The notes: generated by a model not told the origin, from the letters alone. A stretch of 64,000 bases of DNA from Talaromyces rugulosus (GCF_013368755.1 NC_049562.1:6758001-6822000), one strand, 5' to 3'; shown: positions 29,939-41,387, counted from the stretch's first letter. A program made the numbers and translations.

Positions 29939-30167
29939 GGCCTGTACTTTAATGTGTCAAGGAAATACTAGAATCTGCAGGCAAGAGCCCTTGTCGCTAA
30001 GCGAAGTCAATAAACCCATGTATTGGAATTACCAGTTGAAAGCTTCATACCCACTTTGACAACGAAAACTGTTTCTGGAGAGAATTGGCGAGCTTGTGCT
30101 AGTTGGAGAGCATTGCTCAGAGACATAGAAGGTGAAGGTGCGGGTTCGGGGGCTAGTTAGGGGTTTC

Positions 30168-30245
30168 TCCCAAACGGTCTCAGGGGAAACAGGATGACTG
30201 ATTGACTGGTCATACCGCAGCAGCCACAGTGGATGGACAAAACCG
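30168..30245 (+). pseudogene. 3' fragment of a second DUF7924-type gene
   Basis: Reads SPKRSQGKQDD followed by TGA, matching the C terminus of the intact gene (SPKRSQRKHND). The downstream non-coding bases also match those after 27931 (ACTGAYAGACTG... to CAAACCGTGGC). Upstream the frame meets a stop within about 25 bp. It is a remnant of a duplicated or deleted paralogue. Confidence 0.65.
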
Positions 30246-30394
30246 TGGCTGCCATAGGAGATAACATTCCACACGGGGTAGCAGTCCACAGGGAGCAGCA
30301 GATGGTGATGTTGAGGTATGTGCACTGTTGTTATTTTTGGAGGGGCAGGGCTGCTCATACATATATATACACATTCCTGAATCACCAGCCACAC

Positions 30395-30418
30395 GCACAG
30401 CCACCGGGATATTCAACA
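30395..30418 (-). repeat. 24-bp dispersed repeat R3, copy 1
   Basis: The reverse complement TGTTGAATATCCCGGTGGCT plus GTGC is identical to 43121-43144. The TGTTG start suggests the edge of an LTR, but no full element is visible. Confidence 0.6.
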
Positions 30419-30510
30419 GTTGCAACATTGTAATATTAGCGTTCTTTCAATATCAGTCTTAATAGGATTCATGAGGTGCAGCTGTCCAGTCCGGGATGAC
30501 TCGAAAAGTA

Positions 30511-31368
30511 TTAGAGTTTCGCTTGCGCCTTCGTATCAATCATTCTATGAGGAATATATGTACCGAGGTAAGAATTTCCACCACGATCTATATACTCAAG
30601 CCGATATGACGTGCTGGGATTCATGGACTCGCAGAACGTATAATAATCATTTAGGCTTTCAATAGCAAGCTCCTGATATTCCTCAGCATGATACGTAATT
30701 AGCGTACCGTCATCGTCATGGTCATCCTCTATCAGTACGACAATTCGCAGAGCAGGCAGAATCGATAGGGCTGAGGCAGAAGATGGGTCCCAATCCCAGG
30801 CCCCCCATTCTGTTTCTTCAACAAGAAGAATCCTGAGTAGATTAATAAAAGCCTGGTAGGAAGCTTGTAGCTCCTTGAGGCGTTCAGTGTCGCTCGAGAT
30901 ATCGCCACTTAACCAGAGAAGATCTTGACGGGGATTGAAGTAGAAAGTGCATTCTGGCAAATCTGGATGTTGGACCAAGGCATATGTTTTCAGTGTATGT
31001 ATGCGGGATTCTTGACATATTTGGAGAGCGATTGGAAATGGGCATTCCTCTAATGGTGACGGTCTCTCCAAGGGTCTCGAACTGAAATCCGCCCGTAGGA
31101 TCGTATCGAGAGAGCTAACAGGACGAAATATTGTAAAATCATAGCATTCATCGTTATCGTCATCAAATTTTGCCTGACTTGCAGCTTCGACAACCTGTGC
31201 TGCAGGCCATGTATGTTCCCAGATCATCAATCGAACTTCCGGGGGAAGAGATTTGAAGTTAGTCTTTGGATGACTTTCCGGGACTTCTAATCTTGGGCGT
31301 TTGCGAACGGGTTCATCTTGTTCTGAGAGTGCCATTCCTAACATTTCGTTTGTGTATGAGGTCAGCAA
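30511..31368 (-). CDS. 2EXR-domain protein
   Basis: 285-aa single-exon ORF; the second methionine (31335) may be the true start. After a basic KRPRLE patch, residues about 36-60 contain FKSLPPEVRLMIWEHTWP, the signature of the fungal 2EXR family, which is related to F-box-like modules. The middle contains CQESR and FYFNPRQDLLWLSGD, both typical. An acidic DDHDDD loop lies near 215. Fungal genomes hold many of these genes; the function is unknown, and protein-interaction roles are inferred from the F-box resemblance. Frame intact. Confidence 0.85.
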   Translation of the reverse strand: MLTSYTNEMLGMALSEQDEPVRKRPRLEVPESHPKTNFKSLPPEVRLMIWEHTWPAAQVVEAASQAKFDDDNDECYDFTIFRPVSSLDTILRADFSSRPLERPSPLEECPFPIALQICQESRIHTLKTYALVQHPDLPECTFYFNPRQDLLWLSGDISSDTERLKELQASYQAFINLLRILLVEETEWGAWDWDPSSASALSILPALRIVVLIEDDHDDDGTLITYHAEEYQELAIESLNDYYTFCESMNPSTSYRLEYIDRGGNSYLGTYIPHRMIDTKAQAKL

Positions 31369-32119
31369 CGGAAAATAATAATCGCAATTAAATTTTTTCC
31401 CGTCGCTTAACTATCTCATTTTCTTTGAAGCTCAGCCGGACGGCGTAAACAGGAAAATATGCAAGGTAGTCGGGGTCTTAGACGGAGCTAGGAGAGAGCA
31501 AATACTTGAGTGAAGTTCGGCGGGGAGAACCGGTTTTATAGATCAGACCCAATGCAGGTCACATGATCACCCGTTACTGCCGCCTTGCCGCATGAGGAAG
31601 AGAGCACAAGTCAGACACGATGAATATATTCTATTACTGTACTGATGTGGCAATGATGTTGCTCGCACCCACTGGCACGTGCCTCAACTTCGATTCGTCG
31701 TAGTTCTGGGGACATGAAATAGTCGATAGTAGTATTGGTGATACTGTATGCCTAGATGTGGAAAGGGAATATGTATTTAGCTTTATTAGAGCTAGTCCTT
31801 GGTGAGAAACGACCCGGAATATGCATGTGCATCTTAAATACAGGAAAACATTCCCAGGACAAGGTTCTCAGGACAGATTCTGTCTCAGGAAGGACAATAT
31901 CTTGGGTTTGGAGTCCTGAGACTTCTCTGGTTCTGGGTGTTCAGTCCCAGTATTATCTTGCACCTGGGTTGCCAGTCCCGTGTCAGACGGGGGTCGAGGA
32001 TTACTGTTTTAGGAGAACTTTCCTGGGAAGGGCTTCCCTGGTCCAGGGAGATTCTAGGTAGTTAATCCTGTGTCATATAGCTTCCTAGGGTAGCATTCCT
32101 AAGATTTATTTTTCTAATT
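31369..32119. other. Intergenic region with repeated CCCAGG/CCTGGG motifs
   Basis: 31369-31800 is the upstream region of the 2EXR gene. From about 31840 to 32060, motifs such as TCCCAGGA, TCTCAGGA, CCTGGG and TCCTGAG recur every 15-30 bp. Similar motifs occur in the LINE 5' repeats (38560-38600). No gene. Confidence 0.5.
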
Positions 32120-32126
32120 GATTGAT

Positions 32127-32154
32127 CTTCTTCTTCTTCTTCTTCTTCTTCTTC
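32127..32154 (-). repeat. (GAA)n 3' tail of the LINE
   Basis: About nine CTT units on the plus strand, GAA on the LINE strand, directly before the target duplication. A simple trinucleotide tail replaces poly(A). Confidence 0.85.
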
Positions 32155-32390
32155 AATTCATAGACTGACCCAGCCGCCCTAGTGGCAGCTATGCAGCGTA
32201 CAACTATAAATACAGGTGTTCCTGCTTCTTGCATCCAGAAATCAAGTCGCTCCGGCCAGAGTTACTTCCTCCTTCTGGTCCCGGCAGTTGCACCCTACTC
32301 ATAGCTCTAATAACTGTTCCATATCTCTGCTCTTGTCAGACCTTTCCTGGTCCTCCTCTGCTTCTGTATACCATAAAACACTCGTCTACG

Positions 32391-35300
32391 TTATGTGTAT
32401 TTCAGTACTGTGGTTGGAACTGCCCGGAATTGCTCCAGGAGTCCCGTCCTCAACATCATCTTGGCTGCTTGTACTGCCATTGTCGGGCTACAGAGAATGC
32501 TTTTGATGTCTATGCATGGATGCTTGCCTGCCCACATTCGGTGTCGTTCGTCCGTCCAGTTCCTGCATTCTAGCAGGATATGGCGCACTGTTTGGCGCCC
32601 GTGTCCACATTGGCATTGATCGGTGTCGGTCTTGTCGATGCTGTGGAGATATGCGCGTAGGGCTATCTTGGCTGTGCGCATCTGTGTAATGACCGAGCTA
32701 ATCGCTCTGTGTGTGCCGATATGTGTGGTTAGTACCCCCTTTCCGGGCCGAACACCAAGTCTGAACAGTTCTCTGCCATGTTTAGCCTTTTCCCAAGATT
32801 TTTCCCACTCGCTTTTCATCGTCCGTCGGATGGCCGATTTTGTGGTTGCCGTTAGGGTTTGGACAGATTCCGGTTCTGGCTGTGGCTCTGGGTTCGTTCT
32901 TGTGTTGGGATTGTGACCGGCGGCTTCCTTGGCTGCTCGGTCGGCTGCTTCGTTACCTGGAATCCCTATGTGTGCTGGAATCCATCGAATCTGCACTTCC
33001 CAACCCTGATCTCGGAGTTTGTCGAGTGATCGTATGGCCTCTGCTAGGATATACTGTCCCGAGGGACATTTCGGGTTGGCCATTGCTTGAATGGCGGCTT
33101 GATTGTCGGTAAAGACCACACATTTTCCAGGCGTGTTCGTCTTTGAGTGTATGTCAAGTACAATCTGAAATGCCAGGTCGATCCCTCTTAGTTCAGCCGC
33201 ATACACCGTGGAAGTGGTCGATGCACCCATGTATTCTGTCCTCTTTGTCTGTATATCTCGAAACTGGAGCATAGGTGCTATTGCAGCAGCCCCTACGCGT
33301 TCGTCGATGCCACTGCCATCGGTATATATACTTAGTGTTGTTCGTTCTGTTGCGTTATGTTCTTTCACTGCGGCTTCTGGAGATTCGGCGATGCGGGTGT
33401 ACGGCGGAGTCCACCACGGCGGTACAATGTGCGGTTGTCGCTTCTCTAACTGATCAAGCTTGATGTTGAACTTACTCTCTAGGATGCTGGAAAGTTGGTT
33501 GAGAGGGCTGTGGGTGGTGTTTCCGTTATGGGGTGGGGCCATCTCTGCGTAGAGGGGGGTGGTCCTGATGCGCATCGCGGCTTCGAGTGCTGTTTGTTCG
33601 AGCTGTTGTATTGGCGGGAGTAGTTGTGCTTCTATATCGACGGCCGCACCTGCAGTTGTCCGAAAGGCTCCAGTGATAATTTGTGCTGCGCGTCTTTGGA
33701 TCCGAGAGATTGCAGCAACCATGGCTCTGCCTCTTCCTTTTTCTTTCTTTCCGAGGGTATGCCAAGCAGAGCAGCCGTATAGCATTTGGGGTATAATCAT
33801 CGCTTTGTATACTTGGCGGAGGTTGATTACTCCGGTACCCCATGTCGATGATGCTAGGGCTGACAGAGCTGACAGTCGTTTGGTGGCTTTGGCTTCGACT
33901 ACTTCACGATGAAAGTCCCAGCGTAGCCTGGAGTCCATTTGAACGCCTAGATATCGACAAGATGGTGAGGCCTTGATAGTGGCGTGTGGTAGGCGAAGGG
34001 AGTGCGTGGTGTTGGCCTTGGGATCCCTCGAAAAGTGCACAAGTTCGTACTTTGCTGGCGCGAATTGTGATCCATGCTGTAGTGCCCATTTCTCGGCTTT
34101 CCGATGAATTACCTTGAGTGTTTTGCAGTTGTGTTGTGCCGTTGGCCCTACCGCTAAAATAGAGGCATCGTCGATGTAACCGACAGCTTCTGTATTCTCG
34201 GTTTTGCATGCATCGATCAAATCGGCGTTGTAGAATAAATAGAGAATCGGTGAGAGTGGTGATCCCTGAGGAATCCCGGTTTGAATAGGTGCTGAGGGTG
34301 CTGTGTATTCCTGGAGCTTGAGGGTCGTAGATCGATCGTCGAGAAAGGAGCTTATCCACCGCACGAGCATCTGATTTACTCGTCGTTTCCTTAAGTTGTG
34401 TAGTAGCCGTTGTCGGGTGACGTTGTCGAAGGCCCCTGATACGTCAAGGAGGAGTAGCGATGCCACCTTTCCATCGGCCCAAGCTTCGTGTATGCGTTGG
34501 AGGAGGAGATGTATAGCGTGGTCCGTTGATGCGAGTTTCCGGCCTCCTGTGTGTCGGATTGGGAGGAGGTGATAGGTATCAGCAAGGTAAGTTAAGCGGT
34601 TGGCGATTATTGCCTCTAATGCCTTTCCTAGCGTATTAAGAAGAGCTATCGGTCGATATGACTTAGGCTGCGTATAGTCATCTTTTCCTGGTTTCCGGAG
34701 GACTACTGTAATTGCTTCTTTGAAATGTATGGGGCAGTAACCCTGTTGGAGGCAGGCGTTGAAGAGTCTGTGGAGGCTTGGGAGTATGATGTCTAGGGTC
34801 TGATGGAGGATGCCGTTTGTGATGTCGTCCGCTCCTGGGGACTTGTTCGGAGCTGCCCTGCGTACCGCTCTTTCGATCTCCGAAGGCGTGATCTGCGGGC
34901 ATTCGATAGGTCGAGGGTATTCGTATCCATCGATATCTGATAGATCGGCCTGGGGCGGCGGCGGGAAGAAAGTTTGGCGTAGAGTCTCTGCTTTCTCCTC
35001 CGGCTGGTGGGCTAGCTCTCCATCTGGCTTTACTAGTGTCGGTGTGCAGGCGGATGCTACAACGTGTCTGTTCTTGGCCCATTTAACTAGTTTCCAGAGA
35101 CCGGATTCCGAGGCCGATGCTTCCTCTACCCTCTGTCGATGGGTGTTTCGAAGCGTCTTTCGAATATGTCGGCCCTTCCTGTTGCGCGCCTGTCGGTAGG
35201 CTTCGTAGTCGTCCTCCAGCCTTGTTCGTTGCCACCTTCGGCGTAGCTGTTGCACTGAACTACACATTTCCTTGCATTCCTGGTCAAACCCTGAAATGGA

Positions 35301-36212
35301 GCGTGGTGATGGGTTTGACCATGGCGTTGAGGCGTCAATGCCGGTTGTGAGAGCATTGATAATCGATCTTACATATTTGTCGATGCTGTCCTTTCCTCGA
35401 AGTTCTGTGGCGTTAGGCACTTCCGGAAGTCCGTCCCTAACAGTTTGGCGAAGTAGTGGTAGGTTAGTATTAGCCCACATCCGTTTCTTGGGCTGGGCAG
35501 CAGGTTTCCAACTCCAGTCAATAGCTGTAGCGATTGGGAGATGATCAGAGTCGTAGTCTAAGTTCGTGTCTACCTTGCAATAGATCGTGCGGGATGCTAT
35601 ATCCCACGAAGCGAAGGTTAAGTCGATTGTTGTCTCTCCGTCCTTCCATCTGTGGGTCGTAGTGCCTGGCACTGTGAGTAGTTGGAGGTGGGAATTTTCG
35701 ACGATATTGAGCAGGGGTTGGGCGGCTGATATTCCACGGTTGGCGCGGCGGTGTGTTGTCGACCATAGAGGGTGGTGTAAATTGAAGTCGCCAAGCACTA
35801 TGAGTTCGTCGGTTGCCTCTATCTCCCCAATAGCTTCGCCTAGTTTTGAGAGGGTGTCTGTTGCCACTTCATTGTAGACATTGAAGATGCATAACTTGTT
35901 GTGAACAGTCGGGTTGGTGATTTTGAGAACAGCGATGTCGGTGGTAATGAGCGATACGCCCCAAGAGCTAGGATCAATCCGTTTATTGATATAGAAGCAC
36001 ACCCTTGTGTTAGCGTCGTCCATATAGGTTAGATGGTAGTGAGTCTTCAAGGGGTGGTAGGAGGTAGCAGTGAAGGGGTTCCGCCAAGGCTCTTGAATTG
36101 CTAAGACGTCGTATTCCAGGACCCTGGAGTCCTGGAAAAGGCTCGCGAGGACGACGTCTCTTGACTTCTGGACGTTGTACTGTAAGATGCGTAATTCCTG
36201 GTGTTCTACCAT
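32391..36212 (-). CDS. LINE ORF2: endonuclease, reverse transcriptase, RNase H
   Basis: 1,273 aa. An APE-like endonuclease occupies about 1-225 (QYNVQKSR start, QEPW near 42, GDFN near 141, SDHLP near 222). Reverse transcriptase lies about 480-750 with QGSPLSP and catalytic GYIDDAS near 679. RNase H begins with YTDGSG near 963 and ends near 1110 ([14 protein letters not shown]). A C-terminal Cys/His motif ([17 protein letters not shown]) lies near 1205. Together these nick target DNA, prime reverse transcription and remove the RNA. The ATG lies inside the last sense codon of ORF1 (ATGGTAG overlap), suggesting termination-coupled reinitiation. All catalytic residues are present. Confidence 0.95.
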   Translation of the reverse strand: MVEHQELRILQYNVQKSRDVVLASLFQDSRVLEYDVLAIQEPWRNPFTATSYHPLKTHYHLTYMDDANTRVCFYINKRIDPSSWGVSLITTDIAVLKITNPTVHNKLCIFNVYNEVATDTLSKLGEAIGEIEATDELIVLGDFNLHHPLWSTTHRRANRGISAAQPLLNIVENSHLQLLTVPGTTTHRWKDGETTIDLTFASWDIASRTIYCKVDTNLDYDSDHLPIATAIDWSWKPAAQPKKRMWANTNLPLLRQTVRDGLPEVPNATELRGKDSIDKYVRSIINALTTGIDASTPWSNPSPRSISGFDQECKEMCSSVQQLRRRWQRTRLEDDYEAYRQARNRKGRHIRKTLRNTHRQRVEEASASESGLWKLVKWAKNRHVVASACTPTLVKPDGELAHQPEEKAETLRQTFFPPPPQADLSDIDGYEYPRPIECPQITPSEIERAVRRAAPNKSPGADDITNGILHQTLDIILPSLHRLFNACLQQGYCPIHFKEAITVVLRKPGKDDYTQPKSYRPIALLNTLGKALEAIIANRLTYLADTYHLLPIRHTGGRKLASTDHAIHLLLQRIHEAWADGKVASLLLLDVSGAFDNVTRQRLLHNLRKRRVNQMLVRWISSFLDDRSTTLKLQEYTAPSAPIQTGIPQGSPLSPILYLFYNADLIDACKTENTEAVGYIDDASILAVGPTAQHNCKTLKVIHRKAEKWALQHGSQFAPAKYELVHFSRDPKANTTHSLRLPHATIKASPSCRYLGVQMDSRLRWDFHREVVEAKATKRLSALSALASSTWGTGVINLRQVYKAMIIPQMLYGCSAWHTLGKKEKGRGRAMVAAISRIQRRAAQIITGAFRTTAGAAVDIEAQLLPPIQQLEQTALEAAMRIRTTPLYAEMAPPHNGNTTHSPLNQLSSILESKFNIKLDQLEKRQPHIVPPWWTPPYTRIAESPEAAVKEHNATERTTLSIYTDGSGIDERVGAAAIAPMLQFRDIQTKRTEYMGASTTSTVYAAELRGIDLAFQIVLDIHSKTNTPGKCVVFTDNQAAIQAMANPKCPSGQYILAEAIRSLDKLRDQGWEVQIRWIPAHIGIPGNEAADRAAKEAAGHNPNTRTNPEPQPEPESVQTLTATTKSAIRRTMKSEWEKSWEKAKHGRELFRLGVRPGKGVLTTHIGTHRAISSVITQMRTAKIALRAYLHSIDKTDTDQCQCGHGRQTVRHILLECRNWTDERHRMWAGKHPCIDIKSILCSPTMAVQAAKMMLRTGLLEQFRAVPTTVLKYT

Positions 36213-38359
36213 GGACGTGGTGGGTTGTTAGTACTGTTTGTGACAGGTTGGCTTCGAGTTACTCGAGTATCCGATGGACGAGTTGAGGCTTCCAGATTCG
36301 ATTGGTTGGCTGAGATTTCGGTCCAGGCTGGAGTTCTGGAGCTGCCTCGTCCGAGTGTTTCCACGCGTATTCTCACATTTTGTTGAGTGCAGTGGTATCG
36401 TCTCATGTGTTTGCGCACTTCAGCTGCGACTGCGAAGTCTTTGCCACAGTACACGCATATCTTCATGCACTGGGCGATCGTCAGCTCGGCATTGTGTGTT
36501 GGCCAGTCGCTGTAGATTTCCTGATGTGAAGGGCATTTACACCCTTTATATATCCTCCCCAGCGCTGTACGAGTATCTGTTGCCATGGAGGTAGGCGGGG
36601 ATGGTTCAGTGTCTGCTATATTGTTCACCAACTCGTCGTTGACACCGAACACGTCGTTCAACCAGTCGTCTGCATCCTGTAGTGTGAATGTTCCTTCTGC
36701 TTCATCCAGTTGGCCCGTGGATGGTTGAAGTTGGCTCCCCTCGGGTTGACTGAGGATTCGCGGGTCTATCAGCTGTGCTGGAGAATTTTGTTGCGTCGCT
36801 GGCGTTGCCCAGTCCTCCTCGACTGACAGAGCGGCGAGGGGCTCTGTGGTTGGTACGTCTTCCGGTGTTTGGGGTCGTACCAGTGTTCTTGTATGAGTTG
36901 TGTGTACTATAGACTGTTCGGTTAGTTGATTAGTGGGCGATGGTGCTCGTTGCTCGACGTGCACGGCGGTGTTAGATTCTTGTGTTATAGGGCCCCCGGC
37001 TTCTACCAGTATTTGGCTTGCTGGTCGAGTTGTGATGGTCGCTACCGGTGTGTGGATGACCTGGGTCATATCGGTGATGTGTGTATCATGTGTACTTGGC
37101 CGTGTCGCTTTCTCTCTCAGAGGAACATGCCAGTAAATGCTCCGATCCTTCTTAGCCTGTTCGACCCGTCCCATTTCCTTTTTCCTTGATGGGCAGGCAT
37201 TGCTCCATGCAGTGTGAGCATCTTTGCATACTGCGCATTGGGGAGTGAACCCTTCGACTCCTTTCTGCTTGCAGTGTTTGGTCTCATGTTGCTCTGCACA
37301 ATAGCCGCAAGTTTGGGATGCGTTACATTGAGTGCCGATGTGACCATAATTATGGCAGCGGAAGCACTGTTTCACTCTGCAAGCGCGGTCATAGAGTTGA
37401 CATTGATGTACCTGACCATCCCATACCAGTCCTGCATAAATAATTGCGTTGGCCATTTCTGGGTCTGTAAATTCGAGGACGATCGAAGATGCGCGTTTCA
37501 ATGTGGCTTCCTTTGTAAGCCATCCAACGTACGAGATCTCGGCGGTAGGAATCACGGTGTAGTTGTCTGCCAGTATTTGCTGGATGGTTGCCGTCTGGTC
37601 CTTAATGTTGATAGAATTGGTAGGGATGCCATGGGCAATGACTCCGTAGGTCGGCACGATGATTTCCGCATGTTCTCCAAGACCTTTCACCCACCCGATG
37701 TTCTTTTTGAGTTTTGAAGCCTCTGCTGTAGTGCTTGTGAATATCTGTATATCACCACTCTTCAGTTGGTGCGCTGCAACCACTTTGATTGACTTGGTCG
37801 ACGCGTTGTCCTGGATGGACGATTGTACTTGTTGCCTGGTCCAAGCAGCTGAGTGTGTTCGAAAACGCTGGGCGATACCATGATCCTTTAGCTTGACCAT
37901 AACTGTTCGATCTTTGTATGCTGTAATAGTAGGTGAGGTCCTGGAGGGGTCTACGCCTTGTTGAACAGGTGGGGGTAGAGGCGGAGAGCCTTTGGCGTGT
38001 GCAGCTACTTGCGCCCAGGATACCGCCGCATTCTTTCTTCCGCTGAAATTGGACGCGTTGATTGAAGTAGTGCCTAGTCCCACAGAGTTTTTGATGATTG
38101 TCACGTCTCTTTGGATGGTCTGGGTGCATCTGACTGTGTCTTGAACCTGCTGAAGGACCTCCCCTATTGAGGGCTGTCGGAGGACCTTCCCGATGAGTGC
38201 AATGGTTGATGTTACATATTGCTGTACTATATTCCAGGGTATTTGGTTCTGTCGTCCTCTATCGACTGCTTGCAGCTGAATACATGCTTCCTTGAGGTAT
38301 GTGGCGTGCTCGTTGATGTGTTCCGGGCCATTGTTTACCTGTGGCCACCTAGGCGCCAT
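36206..38359 (-). CDS. LINE ORF1: RNA-binding Gag-like protein
   Basis: 717 aa. A mostly unstructured N-terminal half precedes three zinc knuckles near residues 330-385 ([14 protein letters not shown], then [13 protein letters not shown] and [15 protein letters not shown], the latter two with irregular spacing). A long variable linker follows. Close to the C terminus (about 636-658) is a C2H2-type finger, [20 protein letters not shown] followed by YHC. It probably packages the LINE RNA. A 10-bp perfect inverted repeat abuts its start codon. The stop overlaps the ORF2 start by 7 nt. Confidence 0.92.
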   Translation of the reverse strand: MAPRWPQVNNGPEHINEHATYLKEACIQLQAVDRGRQNQIPWNIVQQYVTSTIALIGKVLRQPSIGEVLQQVQDTVRCTQTIQRDVTIIKNSVGLGTTSINASNFSGRKNAAVSWAQVAAHAKGSPPLPPPVQQGVDPSRTSPTITAYKDRTVMVKLKDHGIAQRFRTHSAAWTRQQVQSSIQDNASTKSIKVVAAHQLKSGDIQIFTSTTAEASKLKKNIGWVKGLGEHAEIIVPTYGVIAHGIPTNSINIKDQTATIQQILADNYTVIPTAEISYVGWLTKEATLKRASSIVLEFTDPEMANAIIYAGLVWDGQVHQCQLYDRACRVKQCFRCHNYGHIGTQCNASQTCGYCAEQHETKHCKQKGVEGFTPQCAVCKDAHTAWSNACPSRKKEMGRVEQAKKDRSIYWHVPLREKATRPSTHDTHITDMTQVIHTPVATITTRPASQILVEAGGPITQESNTAVHVEQRAPSPTNQLTEQSIVHTTHTRTLVRPQTPEDVPTTEPLAALSVEEDWATPATQQNSPAQLIDPRILSQPEGSQLQPSTGQLDEAEGTFTLQDADDWLNDVFGVNDELVNNIADTEPSPPTSMATDTRTALGRIYKGCKCPSHQEIYSDWPTHNAELTIAQCMKICVYCGKDFAVAAEVRKHMRRYHCTQQNVRIRVETLGRGSSRTPAWTEISANQSNLEASTRPSDTRVTRSQPVTNSTNNPPRPW

Positions 38360-38400
38360 TACTACAGATAGACGCGTTTTTGACGCGTTTTCTGTAGTAA
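38359..38400 (-). promoter_or_regulatory. Hairpin abutting the LINE ORF1 start codon
   Basis: TTACTACAGA (38359-38368) and TCTGTAGTAA (38391-38400) form a perfect 10-bp inverted repeat. The 22-nt loop holds two tandem copies of a GACGCGTTTT unit. In the mRNA the stem would end at the ORF1 AUG, so it could affect initiation. Confidence 0.6.
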
Positions 38401-38508
38401 GTGCCTGAGTGAACTCAGATTCACTGTATTAATTGCAAAAAATTACGCGTTTCAAAAATTCGTTCTGAGCTGTGGGTGGTGTTCTTTCTTCCTGGGATGT
38501 ATGTTGAT

Positions 38509-38649
38509 CCAGCTAATACCATAGTAGTCTAATAATAGTCTGTGTCTCTGTGCCCATGATTCTTGGGCCCAGGAATCCTGGGTCCAGCTAATACCACAGT
38601 ATTCTAATAATAGCTCGTGTTTCTGTGCCCATAATTCCTAGGCCCAGGA
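38509..38649 (-). repeat. Tandem 75-bp monomers in the LINE 5' region
   Basis: Two copies, starting at 38509 and 38584, begin CCAGCTAATACCA and contain CTAATAATAG and a C/T-rich GTGCCCATRATTCYT block. They are about 85 percent alike by eye. The outer monomer ends at the target duplication. Such monomers often carry promoter activity in LINEs. Confidence 0.7.
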
Positions 38650-38654
38650 TTGAT

Positions 38655-38937
38655 TCTTCTTCTTCTTCAATTCATAGACTGACCCAGCCGCCCTAGTAGC
38701 ATGGCTATGCAGCGTACGACTATAAATACAGGTGGTCCCCCATCTTCGCTTTCAGAAATAAGCGGTTCCTCCTCAGAATTGCTTCTCCCTTCTACTCCGA
38801 TGCAGACACACTTCCACTTATACTGTAGTGCTAATGATAGTACTGTATCTGTGACTTGTCAGACCTTTCCTGGCCCTCCTCTACTTCTGTATATCATAAA
38901 ACACTCGTCTACGTTAGTTGCATTTTAGTACTGTGGA
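38655..38937 (-). mobile_element. 5'-truncated LINE 3' end
   Basis: Matches the 3' UTR of the full-length LINE (compare 32130-32410): the same tail, TTCATAGACTGACCCAGCCG, a TATAAATACAGG block and a terminal block up to GTACTGTGG. The middle differs substantially, so it derives from a related subfamily. It lacks coding sequence. Confidence 0.85.
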
Positions 38938-38947
38938 TGATTCGCTA

Positions 38948-39107
38948 CCTTGATTACATAGAAGAGACCTTGATTACGTAGAAGAGACCTTGATTACGTA
39001 GAAGAGACCTTGATTACATTGAAGAGACCTTGATTACGTAGAAGAGACCTTGATTACGTAGAAGAGACCTTGATTACATAGAAGAGACCTTAATTACATA
39101 GAAAAGG
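38948..39107. repeat. 20-bp minisatellite, eight units
   Basis: Unit CTTGATTACGTAGAAGAGAC, with variants only at one or two positions; the last unit is more diverged. It lies directly beside the truncated LINE. Confidence 0.95.
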
Positions 39108-39386
39108 CCTCGAGTAATCGCTTAGTTTCCAATTAGGATGATTACCATGTCTTTATCACGGAAAGCCACCTGTCTTAGAGTGCGGATATTAGTGGTAATT
39201 CGTGTTATTTTTATAATGCGATCATTAAGACACATCTTGTTAAATTTTGCCTGGTCCAAACTCTATGCTTACGGTAAATTTAGGTTCTCTATCCACAATA
39301 ATTATTTATACTGTAAGTAAACTTCTTTAGAAATACTAAATTCTCTATCCTCTTTCAAACTCACTGTTTCCTTCCACTCAGTCGTA
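39108..39386. other. Upstream region of the MADS-like gene
   Basis: AT-rich, with a pyrimidine-rich stretch just before the ATG at 39387. No other gene. Confidence 0.4.
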
Positions 39387-39647
39387 ATGCCCCCACTTTC
39401 TCCAACTTCGGCTGAGACCCAGCTTTCACGCTTGCGATTAAAAAGCCAGCAAAAGCTCCGACTGAGAAAGACTCTTTTCAAAAAAGCACAAAAATTCAGC
39501 GTCGAATGCGATTGTGATATGTATTTGATAACTCGAAACCGAAAGACCGGTCAGATTCATTGTTTAAACTCCGATTCGACAGGTCACTGGCCGCCGCCTT
39601 ATCAAAGTCTCGTGAGCTCTTCTACCTCATGGATTAGTTTGCAGTAA
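39387..39647 (+). CDS. Short MADS-box-like protein
   Basis: 86 aa. Residues about 20-60 resemble the MADS/SRF core: a basic RLRLKSQQKLRLRKTLFKKA helix, FSVECDCDMYLITRN and KTGQIHCLNSD, followed by WPPPYQSLVSS. Fungi of this group carry many such short proteins with the pattern RK.TLFKKA...CD.D.YL...R..GQ. True MADS proteins bind CArG-type DNA as dimers. This one lacks the usual downstream domains, so DNA binding is only inferred. No intron is needed and the frame is intact. Confidence 0.75.
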   Translation: MPPLSPTSAETQLSRLRLKSQQKLRLRKTLFKKAQKFSVECDCDMYLITRNRKTGQIHCLNSDSTGHWPPPYQSLVSSSTSWISLQ

Positions 39648-41387
39648 GGCTGACTGGTCAGTATTAGGGCAGCCACTATCCTCTGCCTATAATAGAGACA
39701 ATCTGAATTTATGATGTATCGAGTGACATACACTCTACAAGTATTCTCTCAAGCTAGTGATATATTCGTTGTTACTCCAAATCGTGGATTTGCGCCCTGT
39801 CGAAGGAGCAGACTGCGGCGACTGCCATAGGTAGTACAGTAGATGTGACTTAAGTTAACTAATAAAATATCACAGAATACTTAAAGTTCATTGGTCAATC
39901 TTTTGACTCTCGGCAAGTGGACGACGCGTAGAAGGGGGCCAACCGCCTCTCCTGCATCTTCACCCTTCAGTGTGCCACAACGCTTTCATGCAAAGCCGGC
40001 CATACCAATTCACCGCGGCTTAGATGCGGTATTCACGGAATATTAACGCGGGGAGGCGAATGGAGAGATATCCAGCGAGTTGTGATCGATTGATCTGACC
40101 CCCTAGTGGCTTAGCGTTAGGGCTATTACCCTATCTTATTTTATCGACGTCGCCGTCGGTTTTGTTTTTACTGCGTCCGGCATTTATGATTACTAGTTTA
40201 TGTTCTGTCTATCGTATATAAGCCTAGAAGCCAAATCAAAAATCGCTCAACGACGTTTCGGAACGAATCGCGGGATTGGTGCCTGTATCAGCAAGGAACT
40301 GTAAAAAGTCTTGAGCAACCAGGTTTCAGTCCCATACAGTCGTGCATTATCTAGCAATTTAGGGTACACCATGTTTTCGCTACTATCCATACAGCAATAA
40401 CTAATGTCGAGGGGTAAGAACAGCGGGCCATCCGACCTGCTTGGATATTTCCAATGGAGGCCAACGGGCGGCTAACTAGTATCATAAATTCTTGGGCCTG
40501 AAAAACGTGAGCACGCCAGGGTATTAGTAGAGCCAATCGGTGGAGCAAGCGTATCTAGTTGCGCGAAGTTGCACTGGGTACAAAACTGATTAATTGCGCA
40601 ACCCACGACTTACCACTATTTGAATCCATCGAGTACGCCTCACTGGCCTTTTCGACGTTGGTTGCTGCAAGGTCGCAATCCTACTCTGCCTCGCGCAGTG
40701 TTTTCAAAACAGATCTTTTATATTTGTCTGAAAATTTGCAAATTTCTGCTAGCGTCTTCTACCGGCTACCATGACCGTCACTTTGCCATATCTCCATTTC
40801 TTTTACTCCTGCACACGTGCGCACATACATATGTCAAGATTAAGTAAGGGAAGGCGATCCCTGTGACTTCCACATGCGGCAATGACCGACGCCTCAGGTT
40901 CCAACACAAAGTCTGGAGGCAGTACATCAGACTTTATTTCTTCTTGACATCGTCATGAGCTTGTTAATTTGATTTAATATATTAGTTAGACTAGAAATAT
41001 GTGCTATATAAATCAAATGACTGTCGTTATTACCCTGGGTTGTGGAAAATGTTAGGGACAATGCAGCAATCTGGGATGTCCCTCCCTTCTGAAATAACCA
41101 ACATGGGGCTAAAATAACCAACATGAGGCGTTCTTTTCCGGGAGGTAACGTAGTAACGCCCCAATATCGGAGGCGTCTTGGCTTGCTGACAAAAATAAAC
41201 CCCTCCCGTGAAGCCAAGAAGTAAGCTAATTTCCGAGGTTCAGCTGAGGCTGGTCGCCTTGGCTCGCGAATTTACTTAAAATCATCGATGTCATTTCTAC
41301 TACGGACTGGTCATGACCTGTGCTACCATCTTTAATATCCGCGGACAGACTCGGATTTCTCAATTGATTTGCATCAATCTACTAGCA
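39648..41387. other. Long gene-poor region
   Basis: No frame with family features or convincing splice structure. Short open frames near 40351-40847 and 40927-41217 have no protein-like pattern. 41313-41387 leads into the pepsin-like gene. Confidence 0.45.

Larger units (their letters stand above)
32127..38647 (-). mobile_element. Full-length Tad1-like LINE retrotransposon
   Basis: About 6.5 kb, transcribed right to left: a 5' region with two 75-bp tandem monomers, ORF1 (38359-36206), ORF2 (36212-32391), a 3' UTR and a (GAA)n tail. The 7-bp direct repeat GATTGAT flanks it exactly (32120-32126 and 38648-38654). Both ORFs are open and carry all expected motifs, so the copy may be active. An APE-type endonuclease, reverse transcriptase and RNase H in ORF2, with knuckles in ORF1, place it in the I/Tad1 group of fungal LINEs. 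It landed directly after the tail of an older, 5'-truncated relative (38655-38937). Confidence 0.93.

Noticed and set aside
30029..30394. 121-codon minus-strand ORF upstream of the BTB gene
   Set aside because: Overlaps the DUF7924 relic and repeat R3. A different frame gives a better possible short 5' exon for the BTB gene, but its junction could not be fixed.
38948..39107. CRISPR-like array
   Set aside because: Uniform 20-bp tandem units without spacers in a eukaryotic context; it is a minisatellite. The 16- and 17-bp arrays are rejected likewise.
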